From Rhizobiales bacterium GAS188 (GTDB lineage Bacteria; Pseudomonadota; Alphaproteobacteria; Rhizobiales; Beijerinckiaceae), in assembly GCA_900104855.1 (NCBI GenBank), contig FNSS01000001.1:7635001-7699000 (forward strand): a stretch of 64,000 nucleotides of DNA, read 5' to 3'. This document shows positions 15,900 to 24,196 of this stretch, piece by piece. Both the position numbers and the translations under genes were made by a program. Below the pieces are notes generated by a model. It searched no databases. It was not told the origin of the DNA and saw nothing but the letters and a program-made list of their open reading frames with translations. How positions within the stretch are numbered: the first letter of the stretch is position 1; each line of letters begins with the position of its first letter.

Positions 15900-17294
15900 T
15901 CACGCCTTCCAGCCGCGTGCGCGCTCAATCGCGCGCGCGAAGCGGCGATGGTCGTCCTCCGATACCGACCCAACTGGCGTGAAAACCCGCGACGCTGATC
16001 TTGTTGACCCGACGTCCGCTCCGCACAACTCCGCCAGGCCCAACGCTGTCACCTCATGCATAGATGGGACGGTGATGGTACGATTGCTCGCGGAAGCCAA
16101 GAATTGTACGAAATAGGAGCTTTGAGAAAGGCCACCGTCAATTGAAATGCTCGTTCCACGGTTGGTCGCTTCAGAAGCTGCCTCTATGACGCCAACTGTC
16201 AGCATCGCAATGCCTTCAAGGACTGCACGAACCATGTCTCGTCGATCCGTCGCGTGATCCATGCCGATGAAGAGAGGAGCCGCTCGGCGATCCCAATAGG
16301 GTGCGGCGAGACCTGAAAGAGCCGGCACGAAAATGATCCCGCGGCTGAGCGCAGATGGTCCTTCGAAGGCTTCGAAGTCCCCTGGCGCCGAGAACAAGCC
16401 AATGCGGCTTGCCCATTCCAACGCACCACCTGCATCGTAGACCCCGCCTTCTATCGCGTAGGTTGGCACCTCTCCAACCCGGTGCCAGGCGATTGTTGGT
16501 ATCAGCTTCGAGTCCTGCGGCCGTTCGGTTCCGGAGATGGCGAGAAGAAAGGCACCAGTTCCAAATGTGATCTTGCAATCACCGGGATTGCGACAATTGT
16601 GACCGTACAGCGCGCTTTGTTGGTCAACGATTGACGCCTTGACCGGCGTATTGCCTATCTTCCCGAATCCACCGTCGACTGTTGAGATTGCGGGCAGGCA
16701 CTCAAACGGAACGCCGTGCAGATCGCACATCTCCCGGCTCCAGCCGCCAGTCCGGAGATCCAAGAGACCGGTTCTGGACGCAGTGGCCAAGTCTGTCGCG
16801 AATGAGCCGCACAACCGATCAAGGAAGAAAGAATCGGTTGTCCCAAGTCTGAGCCGCCCTGCAGAATGTGCCGATGCGACCGCTGGAATATTCTTGATGA
16901 GCCATGCAAGTTTGCTGGCGGAGAAGTATGGATCCAAAGGGAGGCCGCACACTTTTTTGGACCGCTCCTCAGCCGAGTGGTCAAGCTCGCCTAGACTATC
17001 GACCGTTCGAGTATCTTGCCACACGATGACCGGCGAGAGTGCTGCACCGGTTTGGCCGTCCCATGCCAGGCAGCTTTCGCCCTGGTTGGCGATCCCGATG
17101 ACATCAACTGGCCCAGCTGCTTGCAATACGCTCACAACATTGCGGAGGAGTTCTTCAGGATCATGTTCAACCCAGCCCGGCGCGGGATAATGCTGGGCAT
17201 GCCGCCGGTTGTCCGCGATGCTCCATTTCCCGTCGTCTTCTACGACGAGGCACCGCGTCGAGGTCGTTCCTTGATCGATAGCAGCGACGCGCAT
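15900..17294 (-). CDS. FGGY-family carbohydrate kinase, glycerol kinase-like
   Basis: A 464-residue kinase of the FGGY family. The N-terminal phosphate-binding loop is AIDQGTTSTRCLVVE. GIANQGESCLAWD and VIVWQDTRT follow glycerol-kinase motifs, where GlpK has NQRET. The second ATP-binding region is CKITFGTGAFLLAISG, and the C-terminal signature contains SISIDGGLSQSSYFVQFLA. Phosphorylates glycerol or a related polyol, with the exact substrate open. It starts immediately after the stop of the upstream FAD enzyme gene (TAAATG) and is the last gene of a three-gene minus-strand operon with two FAD-dependent dehydrogenases. It is somewhat shorter than GlpK (about 500). Confidence 0.9.
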   Translation of the reverse strand: MRVAAIDQGTTSTRCLVVEDDGKWSIADNRRHAQHYPAPGWVEHDPEELLRNVVSVLQAAGPVDVIGIANQGESCLAWDGQTGAALSPVIVWQDTRTVDSLGELDHSAEERSKKVCGLPLDPYFSASKLAWLIKNIPAVASAHSAGRLRLGTTDSFFLDRLCGSFATDLATASRTGLLDLRTGGWSREMCDLHGVPFECLPAISTVDGGFGKIGNTPVKASIVDQQSALYGHNCRNPGDCKITFGTGAFLLAISGTERPQDSKLIPTIAWHRVGEVPTYAIEGGVYDAGGALEWASRIGLFSAPGDFEAFEGPSALSRGIIFVPALSGLAAPYWDRRAAPLFIGMDHATDRRDMVRAVLEGIAMLTVGVIEAASEATNRGTSISIDGGLSQSSYFVQFLASASNRTITVPSMHEVTALGLAELCGADVGSTRSASRVFTPVGSVSEDDHRRFARAIERARGWKA

Positions 17295-18518
17295 TTACTG
17301 CCGCTCCGCAAAGCCAAAATGAATGTGGCGCGCGTCCTGCGCATCTCGGGGCATGGGAACGAGAATTCGTCGTTCCGGACGCCATGAAGCGCGCTTGGAC
17401 CAAACTTCTTTGCCTTCCAATTTGAGGGACAGGAGCCCCTTTGCTTGGCGAAGAACGCGCAGCTGGAACTGGGTAAATGCGGCGGAAGCGATATCGCCGC
17501 GGCGCAAGATGTTTGGCACGACCAGCTTGACCGGATCATCAAACGCGATGGGCACAAAATCGGCTACTGCGACATCTCGCCTGAGATCAAATGCGAGGGA
17601 TGCCCCAACGGCGCGGCCCTCTCTGAATGCCCAGCCGCCCGTTTCTACAGCCCGGAGAACATTCCCGCTCGCAAAGTAAATCGGATTGACCGAGCGTCCG
17701 TCCTGATCAACGGCAGGACCGGAACTACCCCAGTCGATCCCCATGCCAGACTCTAGAAAGAGCGACGATTCTGGCGTGAATTGGCCTGTCAAGAGAACGC
17801 CGTCACACGCAAGGATCTCGGTGGAGCCATTCCTGCGGATCGTAACAGCCTCCACGCGGGCCCGCCCCTTGATGTCAATCAGTTCGGTGCCCCGGTGAAA
17901 TGGTATCCCGACGAGCATGGGAAACCAGGCGAAAGGGGCAGGCGCTAACGCACGCGACCCGGATTCGATCATCGCAACCGGCCGGGCGCCATGCGTCAGG
18001 CAGGTCAGCGCCGCAGAGAGTGAAACAAGCTCGGAGCCAACAATCACGGGGCGGCGGAACGGCATCAATCCGTGGAAGGCCACATAAGACTGCAGCGTGC
18101 CGGTCGTTACAACGCCAACCGGCCTGTCTCCGGATATCAGACGCGCCGAACGCGGCCTCTCCCTCGCACCCGTTGCGTACATGATGCGGCGACCGCGCAA
18201 CGTCTCCACGCCGCGATGCGATGCTACTGTAACCGATCCGTCGCAGCCGAGCCTGACGACCGAGTGCCCGGTCCGAACCTCTATCCCTGCCTTCCCGGCC
18301 TCACGTTCCAGTTTTCGGCCATATGCCGTACCAAAATAAATTCGACCGAACTCAAGCATGCCGAAGGGAGAGTGACTGCAATGGCGAGTGGCTCCGCCCA
18401 GATGCGGTTCACGATCGAGGATCATGACCTTTTCGACGCCTCTGCGTCGCAACTCGAGAGCGGCCGCGACTCCAGCTGGCCCGCCACCAATCACGATGAC
18501 GTCCGCTGTCGCGGTCAT
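17295..18518 (-). CDS. FAD/NAD(P)-binding oxidoreductase (GlpB-like partner)
   Basis: A 407-residue pyridine-nucleotide-disulfide-type flavoprotein. The FAD-binding motif is DVIVIGGGPAGVAAALELRR at the N-terminus. MYATGARERPRSARL is the usual second dinucleotide-adjacent motif and PIYFASGNVLRAVETGGWAF the C-terminal FAD contact. Proteins of this kind pair with a DAO-type subunit to form multi-subunit dehydrogenases (hydrogen cyanide synthase, opine oxidase or GlpAB types). The start ATG at 18518 overlaps the upstream TGA (ATGA), so translation is coupled. Together with the upstream DAO/[2Fe-2S] subunit and downstream FGGY kinase, a glycerol-3-phosphate or related polyol phosphate dehydrogenase is likely. 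Confidence 0.85.
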   Translation of the reverse strand: MTATADVIVIGGGPAGVAAALELRRRGVEKVMILDREPHLGGATRHCSHSPFGMLEFGRIYFGTAYGRKLEREAGKAGIEVRTGHSVVRLGCDGSVTVASHRGVETLRGRRIMYATGARERPRSARLISGDRPVGVVTTGTLQSYVAFHGLMPFRRPVIVGSELVSLSAALTCLTHGARPVAMIESGSRALAPAPFAWFPMLVGIPFHRGTELIDIKGRARVEAVTIRRNGSTEILACDGVLLTGQFTPESSLFLESGMGIDWGSSGPAVDQDGRSVNPIYFASGNVLRAVETGGWAFREGRAVGASLAFDLRRDVAVADFVPIAFDDPVKLVVPNILRRGDIASAAFTQFQLRVLRQAKGLLSLKLEGKEVWSKRASWRPERRILVPMPRDAQDARHIHFGFAERQ

Positions 18519-19927
18519 GATCCGCCGCCCTCCCCAGCAACAGCCAGGGAGGTTGCAAGCTTGTCTTTCGTCATTTCTGCCAGCCGCGCATTGCAATAGA
18601 ATCCCTGGCACCGGCCCATTCCTGCTCGCGTACGTCTCCGAAGGCCTCCGAAGTCGCCTGCTGGAACCGGACTGGTCAGCGCGGCCTCGATTTCCCGTTT
18701 GGTCACCAACTCACAATGACAAATGATCTCGCCATGACCGGCGCGCTGCCAATCACGCTCTCTCGTTTCGCTCAGATTCGGAACGTTGACGGACGGTACG
18801 ATCGATGGCGGCTCGAATGGCTCGCCGAATTCGCCGTAGAGCTTCAGCGCGTGCTGCGCGAGACCGAGCGAGGAAGTCAGGCCGGTCGAGCGGATACCAC
18901 CCAATGTAATGGCCCGCTTCTTGGGGCGCGAAAACACCCTGTAGGCCTTGCTGTCGGTCGCCGGCCGCAAGCCGGCATAGATCCCCGTAACCGAGATATT
19001 CGCAAGGGCCGGCACGATCTCCGTCCCACGCTCGAGAAGAGCCCGGAGCGTTCCCTCTTCAACCGTCGCCCGGTCGCGATCATCTTGCTCCTCGGCCGTG
19101 GGCCCAATCAGAACGTTGCCGAACGCAGTGGGGCACACGACAATCCCCTTCGTGATTTCGGTCGGGACCGGCAGCACAATTCGCGGTACATGTTGGAACG
19201 CCGCTTTGTCGAGGACAACAAATTGCCCCTTCCGGGGCCTGATGTTGAACTCAGGTTCAAATCCCAATCTCTGGTCCACGACATCGCCATATAAGCCGGC
19301 TGTATTGATCACCGCCCCCGCATCGATCATTCCCAACGATGTCTCGAGCTTCCAGCGACCGTCAAAACGACCATTGAGAAGTTCGGCGCTTCTCAGGAAG
19401 TTCGTGCCAAGTTTGACGGCTTGGGTGAGATAAGCGAGCGGCGCCGACCACGGATCGATAACGTGCTCGCTATCGACTCGCAGTGCCGCCACCACATGGT
19501 CGGACAATGACGGCATCTCAGCCAGGGCCTGCTTGCCAGTCAGTACGGACAGGTCCGATACGCCGTTCTCGCGGCCCTGCGCAGCAATCGCCTCGAGCTT
19601 CTCCGATTCCAGGCTATTCCACGCACATAACAATGCCCCGGTCGTCACAAGTGGAAGACCGAGGCTTTCGCGGACCTCCAAGTACTCCTGCCTACCAGCT
19701 CGGACAAGCTCGAGCTCCAGACTGCTTGACGGGGCGTCAAAGCCAGTATGAAGAATAGCACTGTTCGCCTTGGAGGCGCCCGAAAGAATATCCGCGCCCT
19801 TCTCGATCACGACAACTTTAGCCCCTGCCAGAGCAAATCTTCGTGCCACGGCGCACCCGACGACGCCCGCCCCCACGATCGCCACATCACATAGATCGAC
19901 TGATTTGACGTTGCTCAGTTCGGTCAT
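18515..19927 (-). CDS. FAD-dependent oxidoreductase with C-terminal BFD-like [2Fe-2S] domain (GlpA-like)
   Basis: A 470-residue protein. The N-terminal DAO domain has CDVAIVGAGVVGCAVARRFA, then VVVIEKGADILSGASKANSA and ILHTGFDA as in GlpA. The C-terminal bacterioferritin-associated-ferredoxin-like domain has cysteines in EIICHCELVTKREI and RTRAGMGRCQGFYC, which would bind a [2Fe-2S] cluster. This layout is that of anaerobic-type glycerol-3-phosphate dehydrogenase subunit A and relatives that pass electrons to quinone. The ATG at 19927 is chosen. A GTG five codons earlier is possible, and neither has a strong ribosome-binding site. It is the first gene of the operon with the GlpB-like and FGGY kinase genes. 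Confidence 0.87.
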   Translation of the reverse strand: MTELSNVKSVDLCDVAIVGAGVVGCAVARRFALAGAKVVVIEKGADILSGASKANSAILHTGFDAPSSSLELELVRAGRQEYLEVRESLGLPLVTTGALLCAWNSLESEKLEAIAAQGRENGVSDLSVLTGKQALAEMPSLSDHVVAALRVDSEHVIDPWSAPLAYLTQAVKLGTNFLRSAELLNGRFDGRWKLETSLGMIDAGAVINTAGLYGDVVDQRLGFEPEFNIRPRKGQFVVLDKAAFQHVPRIVLPVPTEITKGIVVCPTAFGNVLIGPTAEEQDDRDRATVEEGTLRALLERGTEIVPALANISVTGIYAGLRPATDSKAYRVFSRPKKRAITLGGIRSTGLTSSLGLAQHALKLYGEFGEPFEPPSIVPSVNVPNLSETRERDWQRAGHGEIICHCELVTKREIEAALTSPVPAGDFGGLRRRTRAGMGRCQGFYCNARLAEMTKDKLATSLAVAGEGGGS

Positions 19928-20047
19928 CTCTCTGCCCGCCACCGTCTCGCCGGTCGATTCACCGACCCCCAGCGACCGACGCCAATCCGCAGCTCGCCAA
20001 CGCTGAAGGCAGCCTGGCCTCCCCCCTATAAGTGCCCCAACGTGCCC

Positions 20048-20734
20048 TCATCGCTGTTGAAACGCCCTGAAGAATGTCGCGATCTCTTCGCCAAGCTCTA
20101 GTCCTTGCAAAGACCCTTCACTCGCATTCAAGATCTCAGGTCGCCCGGCCGGATGTAATTCCTCTGCATACAAAGGCAGCAGATCCCTCATGAAGGCCGG
20201 GCTGAGCTCCGGATGGCACTGAAAGGTCTTGATGGTTTCTCTGTATTGCAGAATGGCATTCTGGCAGGACGCCGACGAAGCGAGGATCTTGGCACCTGGG
20301 GGGCAGACGGTAATTTGATCTTGATGCCAAACAAGAACGTTCTGGACTTTGCCTGTCGATGCGCGCTTGTACGCGACGGGCCCCACATTCCACCCCTCTT
20401 TCGAGCGCTCTACTTTACCTCCAAGAGCACTTGCGGTGACTTGATGGCCGAAGCAGATTCCAACCAAGGGCGTTCCCCTGCCGTTTAGCTCTCGAATGAA
20501 GTCTTTCAAGCGTATTATCCACGGCTCGTCTTCCCAGACGGAATGACGAGAGCCGGTGATCAGCCACCCGTTCGCCTCATCCACGGAACGGGGGAATATA
20601 CCGTGGAGAATTGGATAAACGGCAAATTCGAAGTCATACGGCGATAAAAGCTTGATGTAGAAATCTTCATATCGACCGTGAACGGCGACCAGCTCATTAG
20701 GCGTTTCGTCTGCTTTAAGAATACCGATACGCAT
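20048..20734 (-). CDS. Class I glutamine amidotransferase (GMP synthase-like, GATase1)
   Basis: A 228-residue stand-alone GATase of the GuaA-like group. MRIGILKADETPNELVAVHG opens the protein. The nucleophile elbow is VGICFGHQVTASALGGKVER (catalytic Cys), and TIKTFQCHPELSP supplies the His-x-Glu pair. Stand-alone members hydrolyse gamma-glutamyl compounds or donate ammonia. The in-operon amino-acid transport remnant suggests use of an imported gamma-glutamyl substrate (inference). I place the start at 20734 where family similarity begins. The open frame continues upstream without a stop into the tail of an ABC ATPase, so a fused product could be made from a start at 20977. Confidence 0.85.
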   Translation of the reverse strand: MRIGILKADETPNELVAVHGRYEDFYIKLLSPYDFEFAVYPILHGIFPRSVDEANGWLITGSRHSVWEDEPWIIRLKDFIRELNGRGTPLVGICFGHQVTASALGGKVERSKEGWNVGPVAYKRASTGKVQNVLVWHQDQITVCPPGAKILASSASCQNAILQYRETIKTFQCHPELSPAFMRDLLPLYAEELHPAGRPEILNASEGSLQGLELGEEIATFFRAFQQR

Positions 20735-20814
20735 TTCTCTAGCCTCAATTTTGTCTCCTCGCGTCACGTATTCGGTCGTCGAATGTGAACTCACCACGTC
20801 AAAGTCGCCTCGCC

Positions 20815-20998
20815 TCGACAATACTCTTCGAAAGACCTGAGCACGCTCCTTTCGTGGGCTTCCAAAAATCTTCTCCGGAGGCCCCTCCTCGTGAACGATC
20901 CCGTCGCAAAGGAAGCAAATCTTGCCGGAACCTTCGCGTGCGAAACCCATTTCATGGGTCGCCATCAACATTGTCATGCCGTCTGCGGCTAGGAGAAG
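20815..20998 (-). pseudogene. Amino-acid ABC transporter ATPase (AapP/GlnQ type), 3' remnant
   Basis: The minus strand reads LAADGMTMLMATHEMGFARE, KICFLCDGIVHEEGPPEKIF and GSPRKERAQVFRRVL. This is the C-terminal quarter of a polar amino-acid ABC ATPase, including the H-loop ATHEMGF. Walker A, signature and Walker B are absent. Similarity ends near 20998. The normal stop has been lost and the frame runs on into the GATase. It lies 120 bp downstream of an AapJ-type binding protein, where the permease genes should be. Confidence 0.8.
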
Positions 20999-21080
20999 CC
21001 GGCTGAAGCGGTCGCCCTAGACTAGTGTGCGCCGAAGGATCGCCTCGTTGGAAATTGACTGAGAGTTATTCGGGAATAGC

Positions 21081-21100
21081 GAGGCCGGCCGCCCGGCCTC
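21081..21100 (-). terminator. Hairpin downstream of the amino-acid binding protein gene
   Basis: GAGGCCGG and CCGGCCTC form a perfect 8-bp stem around CCGC, 21 bp after the binding-protein stop codon. No long T run follows, so it may be a weak intrinsic terminator or an mRNA-stabilising hairpin. Confidence 0.45.
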
Positions 21101-21121
21101 CGGGCGATCTCATCTCCACGG

Positions 21122-22138
21122 TTAGCGAATAGGAGGACCGTATTGCAGACCTCCCTTGGTCCACAGATTGTTCAAGCCACGCGGCAGCTTGAGCGGCGAG
21201 CCGGCGCCGACATTGCGATCGAAGACTTCGCCGTAATTGCCGACCTGCTTGACGATGTTGACGACCCAGTCATTCGAGATGCCGAGGCCCTCGCCGAACT
21301 TGCCCTCGACGCCGAGCATGCGCTTCACCTCGGGGTTCGTCGACTTCATCATCTCGTCAACATTCTTCGAGGTGATGCCGTTCTCTTCGGCGTCGAGCAT
21401 GGCGTAATGCACCCAGCGCACGATCGTCGCCCATTGCGAGTCGCCCTTGCGCACGGAAGAGGCGAGCGGCTCCTTGGAGATGATCTCGGGCAAGATGATA
21501 TGATCGTCAGGTACGGCGAGCTTGACACGACTTCCGGCAAGGCCGGAGGCGTCGTCTGTCATCGCATCGCAGCGTCCGTTTTCATAGGCGTTCACCACTT
21601 CATCCACCGTTTTGAACGCTACGACCTCGTATTTCATGTTGTTGGTGCGGAAATAGTCGGCGAGATTGAGCTCCGTGGTCGTGCCCTGGCCCACGCAGAT
21701 CGAAGCCCCGTCGAGCTCGCGGACGGATTTGATGTTCATCTTCTTGCGAACCAGGAAGCCCTGGCCGTCATAGAAATTGGTCGCCGCGAAATCGAGGCCC
21801 TGGCTCGAATCGCGCGACAAGGTCCAGGTGGTATTGCGGACAAGCACGTCCACCGCACCCGACTTCAGGGATTCGAAACGGCTCGTGGCGTCAAGCGGCA
21901 GGAATTTCACTTTGGTCGCATCGCCCAGAACAGCGGCGGCGATGGCGCGGCAGTAATCGACATCGAGGCCGATCCATTTGCCTTGCGGATCCGGTAGGGC
22001 GAAGCCGGGCTGGCCGGTATTCGAGCCGCAAATCAGCTGCCCGCGTTGCTTGACCTGGGCGAGCGTTTGCGCGTGGCCCCCGCTCGAGCTGAGCGTGATC
22101 CCCAAGCAGGCTGCGATAAGAGCGAGATGTGGTTTCAT
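21122..22138 (-). CDS. Amino-acid ABC transporter periplasmic binding protein (AapJ-like)
   Basis: A 338-residue family-3 solute-binding protein. MKPHLALIAACLGITLSSSG and then GHAQ form a Sec signal peptide. TLAQVKQRGQLICGSNTGQP and GFALPDPQGKWIGLDVDYCR are standard AapJ/BztA openings. RNTTWTLSRDSSQGLDFAAT lines the binding pocket, and the C-terminus ends WTKGGLQYGPPIR. It would bind polar amino acids in the periplasm. A strong GGAGGCAG precedes the start. The partner permease genes are missing: only a 3' ATPase scrap lies downstream. It may serve another transporter or be a leftover. The XRE-cupin gene at 22732 and shared promoter motifs suggest joint control. Confidence 0.92.
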   Translation of the reverse strand: MKPHLALIAACLGITLSSSGGHAQTLAQVKQRGQLICGSNTGQPGFALPDPQGKWIGLDVDYCRAIAAAVLGDATKVKFLPLDATSRFESLKSGAVDVLVRNTTWTLSRDSSQGLDFAATNFYDGQGFLVRKKMNIKSVRELDGASICVGQGTTTELNLADYFRTNNMKYEVVAFKTVDEVVNAYENGRCDAMTDDASGLAGSRVKLAVPDDHIILPEIISKEPLASSVRKGDSQWATIVRWVHYAMLDAEENGITSKNVDEMMKSTNPEVKRMLGVEGKFGEGLGISNDWVVNIVKQVGNYGEVFDRNVGAGSPLKLPRGLNNLWTKGGLQYGPPIR

Positions 22139-22247
22139 GAGCCGCTGCCTCCGTCGCTTTTGTCGGTCTTCCGACAGTGGAATGGAGCCGGAACGCTCAC
22201 GTTGCGCCCGGATCGGCAGATGTTATCAGTTTTGGCGCATCTGTCAA

Positions 22248-22267
22248 GATAATGGCAATATGTCTCC
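22248..22267. promoter_or_regulatory. Candidate XRE-cupin regulator site, binding-protein side
   Basis: GATAATGGCAATATGTCTCC resembles GATAAGAGATATGTTTCC at 22685-22702, with a two-base length difference. It lies about 110 bp before the binding-protein start codon. Two copies flanking the region between a regulator and its likely target suggest an operator. The match is by eye only. Confidence 0.3.
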
Positions 22268-22684
22268 TAATCGGCAACACTCACGCTTCGGTCTGCCGAA
22301 ACCGCCGTTCAACCGCACTCACCCGAAGATCCCACCATCTTGGGAGGAGTATTGGGGCTCTGCGTGGGTGAGAAAGTGGTTTTGCGAGAACAAGTTAATG
22401 AGGTCAGAAACGACCTCCCATGGAAATGGGTGTAACTTCGAATCGAGCGAGCTTGCGCACGTTAACGGGCGGCCTGTGGCTGCCGATCCATCGTCAACCA
22501 CACCCTACGAATCTCCTTCAGATGCCAGGATCGGCGGGCGCGCCGCCGGACACTGGGATCACAGGACTATCGAAACGACGATCTTGCCCCGAGAAGAGAG
22601 CCGGCTCCTCCGTAACCCTGGGCCATAGCTAAGTCTCTGACGCGGAACCCTCATCGGCGGCTCAGGACGGGTTCCAAATTTCCT

Positions 22685-22702
22685 GATAAGAGATATGTTT
22701 CC
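22685..22702. promoter_or_regulatory. Candidate XRE-cupin regulator site, autoregulatory copy
   Basis: GATAAGAGATATGTTTCC lies 29 bp before the regulator start codon and resembles the motif at 22248-22267. Confidence 0.3.
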
Positions 22703-22731
22703 AAAACTGAAACCAGACTCGAAAGTGAACC

Positions 22732-23286
22732 ATGTCAGCCGCGGAACAAATCCGATATCACAGACAGATCAGGAATATTAGTTTGCGCTCGCTGGCTAAG
22801 GACGCAGGAATGTCCGCGTCTTCGCTTTCGAAAATCGAATCAGGAAAAGCGAAGCTGACGGTTGAAATCGCAGTGAAATTAGCCGGTATCCTTCATGTGC
22901 CGGCGTCGATCTTCCTCCTCGAGCAGGCGCCGCAGGCCCTGGCCCGAAGGACAATCACCCGCAGCGGCGTGGGCGAGGTGCATCACAATCCCGGAATGTC
23001 CCTTGAGGTCTTATGCTCCGACTTCAAGGAAAAGAGAAACTTGTTCTGGAAGGTGAAGGTGACTGCCAAGTCAATTGATGAATGCGGAGGTATGCGCCAG
23101 CACCCTGGGCAAGAATTCCTCTATATACTGACCGGAACACTCGAAATCCATACCGCGTTTTACGATACATGTACCCTCAAAGCGGGCGACAGTATTCTCT
23201 TCGATGCGGATCAACCTCATGCGTATGTAGCCCCAGAAGAGCATTGCGAATTGCTGATGATGAACAGTATTTCAACACCAAGCTGA
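22732..23286 (+). CDS. XRE-family regulator with cupin domain
   Basis: A 184-residue regulator. The N-terminal XRE helix-turn-helix covers about 5-60: IRYHRQIRNISLRSLAKDAG, MSASSLSKIESGKAKLT. The C-terminal cupin domain has MRQHPGQEFLYILTGTLEIH and LKAGDSILFDADQPHAYVAP. Such regulators (PuuR/SutR-like) sense small metabolites, often amines or amino acids, through the cupin. The start at 22732 is the first ATG. No strong ribosome-binding site is visible. It is divergent from the amino-acid binding protein and probably controls that gene, as well as the amidotransferase cluster beyond it (inference from context). Confidence 0.88.
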   Translation: MSAAEQIRYHRQIRNISLRSLAKDAGMSASSLSKIESGKAKLTVEIAVKLAGILHVPASIFLLEQAPQALARRTITRSGVGEVHHNPGMSLEVLCSDFKEKRNLFWKVKVTAKSIDECGGMRQHPGQEFLYILTGTLEIHTAFYDTCTLKAGDSILFDADQPHAYVAPEEHCELLMMNSISTPS

Positions 23287-23606
23287 GCAAGACGGGCTGC
23301 GGCGGCCCGAACCACTGAGAATGCCGGTTGCGCGGCCCGACGGATCGTGGGGCCATGCGGCGGTGTTGTCACATTGACTGATCCGGCGCGCGGGGAGACG
23401 ATCTCGGCTGCACGAGCGGGCTCACAACCACCCCGCTACCCGCATTTCGATCATGCTGGATCACGCTCAAGCACATTGAAACACAATGCTTTTCCGACTT
23501 GCGCACAGGGCGGTTCTGGCAAATTGGGGGCAGCTGCAGAGCGGACGCCGCTCAAGACGGACTCTTGAGACCAGCGAGGCGCCAACGCAGAGATTCAGTC
23601 GTCCCG
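23287..23606. other. Intergenic region, no gene seen
   Basis: About 320 bp between convergent genes. Short open frames are present but none has a ribosome-binding site or a recognisable product. I see no repeat or strong terminator hairpin. Confidence 0.4.
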
Positions 23607-24050
23607 CTAGCTGCGCAAGGCACTCAGCTCCAATCTGCAGACCTTGCTGAAGTCCCTCAAAGGATCATAGTCCTCTTCCGCATTGATGTAGGCACGCAGT
23701 TCATCATACGTCCTGTCGGGAGCCGCATAGGCATCTATGACGTTACGCAGAACCTTCTCGGCGGCGCCCACTACTGCGTCGGAGGATGTCAGGCGCATAC
23801 GCTCGACGGCGGAAAATAATCCGGCAATGACCTCGGGGCTCTCTGCCTGATGGCTCCAGGCGTCGGCGATGCGTCTCGAGGCCTCGATGATGAACTCTGC
23901 GTAGAGCGTCTCGCGCTGCACCGCTCGCTGGACGGCCGTTTGAGTTCGGACCTGCCCGCGTTGCGTGAGCCAGGAGGCGGCGAATGTCGACACGCCTCCG
24001 ACCAGAGAGCCGATCAAGCCGGAAACGGCGGGGAGGATTCCAGGGTCCAT
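23607..24050 (-). CDS. Small membrane-anchored hypothetical protein
   Basis: A 147-residue protein. The N-terminus, LPAVSGLIGSLVGGVSTFAA followed by SWLTQRGQVR, is one hydrophobic anchor. The remainder is helical and soluble, with RAVQRETLYAEFIIEASRRI and APDRTYDELRAYIN. It resembles a hypothetical family found in Rhizobiales that is annotated without function. A degenerate relative of its tail lies at 15525-15690. It is not clearly part of an operon: the next minus-strand gene upstream is a HlyD gene 146 bp away. Confidence 0.65.
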   Translation of the reverse strand: MDPGILPAVSGLIGSLVGGVSTFAASWLTQRGQVRTQTAVQRAVQRETLYAEFIIEASRRIADAWSHQAESPEVIAGLFSAVERMRLTSSDAVVGAAEKVLRNVIDAYAAPDRTYDELRAYINAEEDYDPLRDFSKVCRLELSALRS

Positions 24051-24196
24051 TGCGTTGAACTCAAAGGCATCGCAGCGAGCGCGCCAATCGCCTGCACATC
24101 TCGTTGCTTGATGGAATTCTTCCTTCTCTCCTTCCCCCGCCGGTCACGCCAAATACCGCCACCGGACCGAGACCGAGGAGGGTTGGCGAGGAGGGA

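Larger units (their letters stand above)
22139..22731. other. Divergent intergenic region, regulatory
   Basis: It lies between the binding-protein gene and the XRE-cupin regulator. It contains two similar GATAA-n-ATATGTYTCC motifs (listed separately), one near each gene. The middle, about 22290-22660, has short open frames that resemble nothing I know and carry no good ribosome-binding sites. I see no gene in it. Confidence 0.4.
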
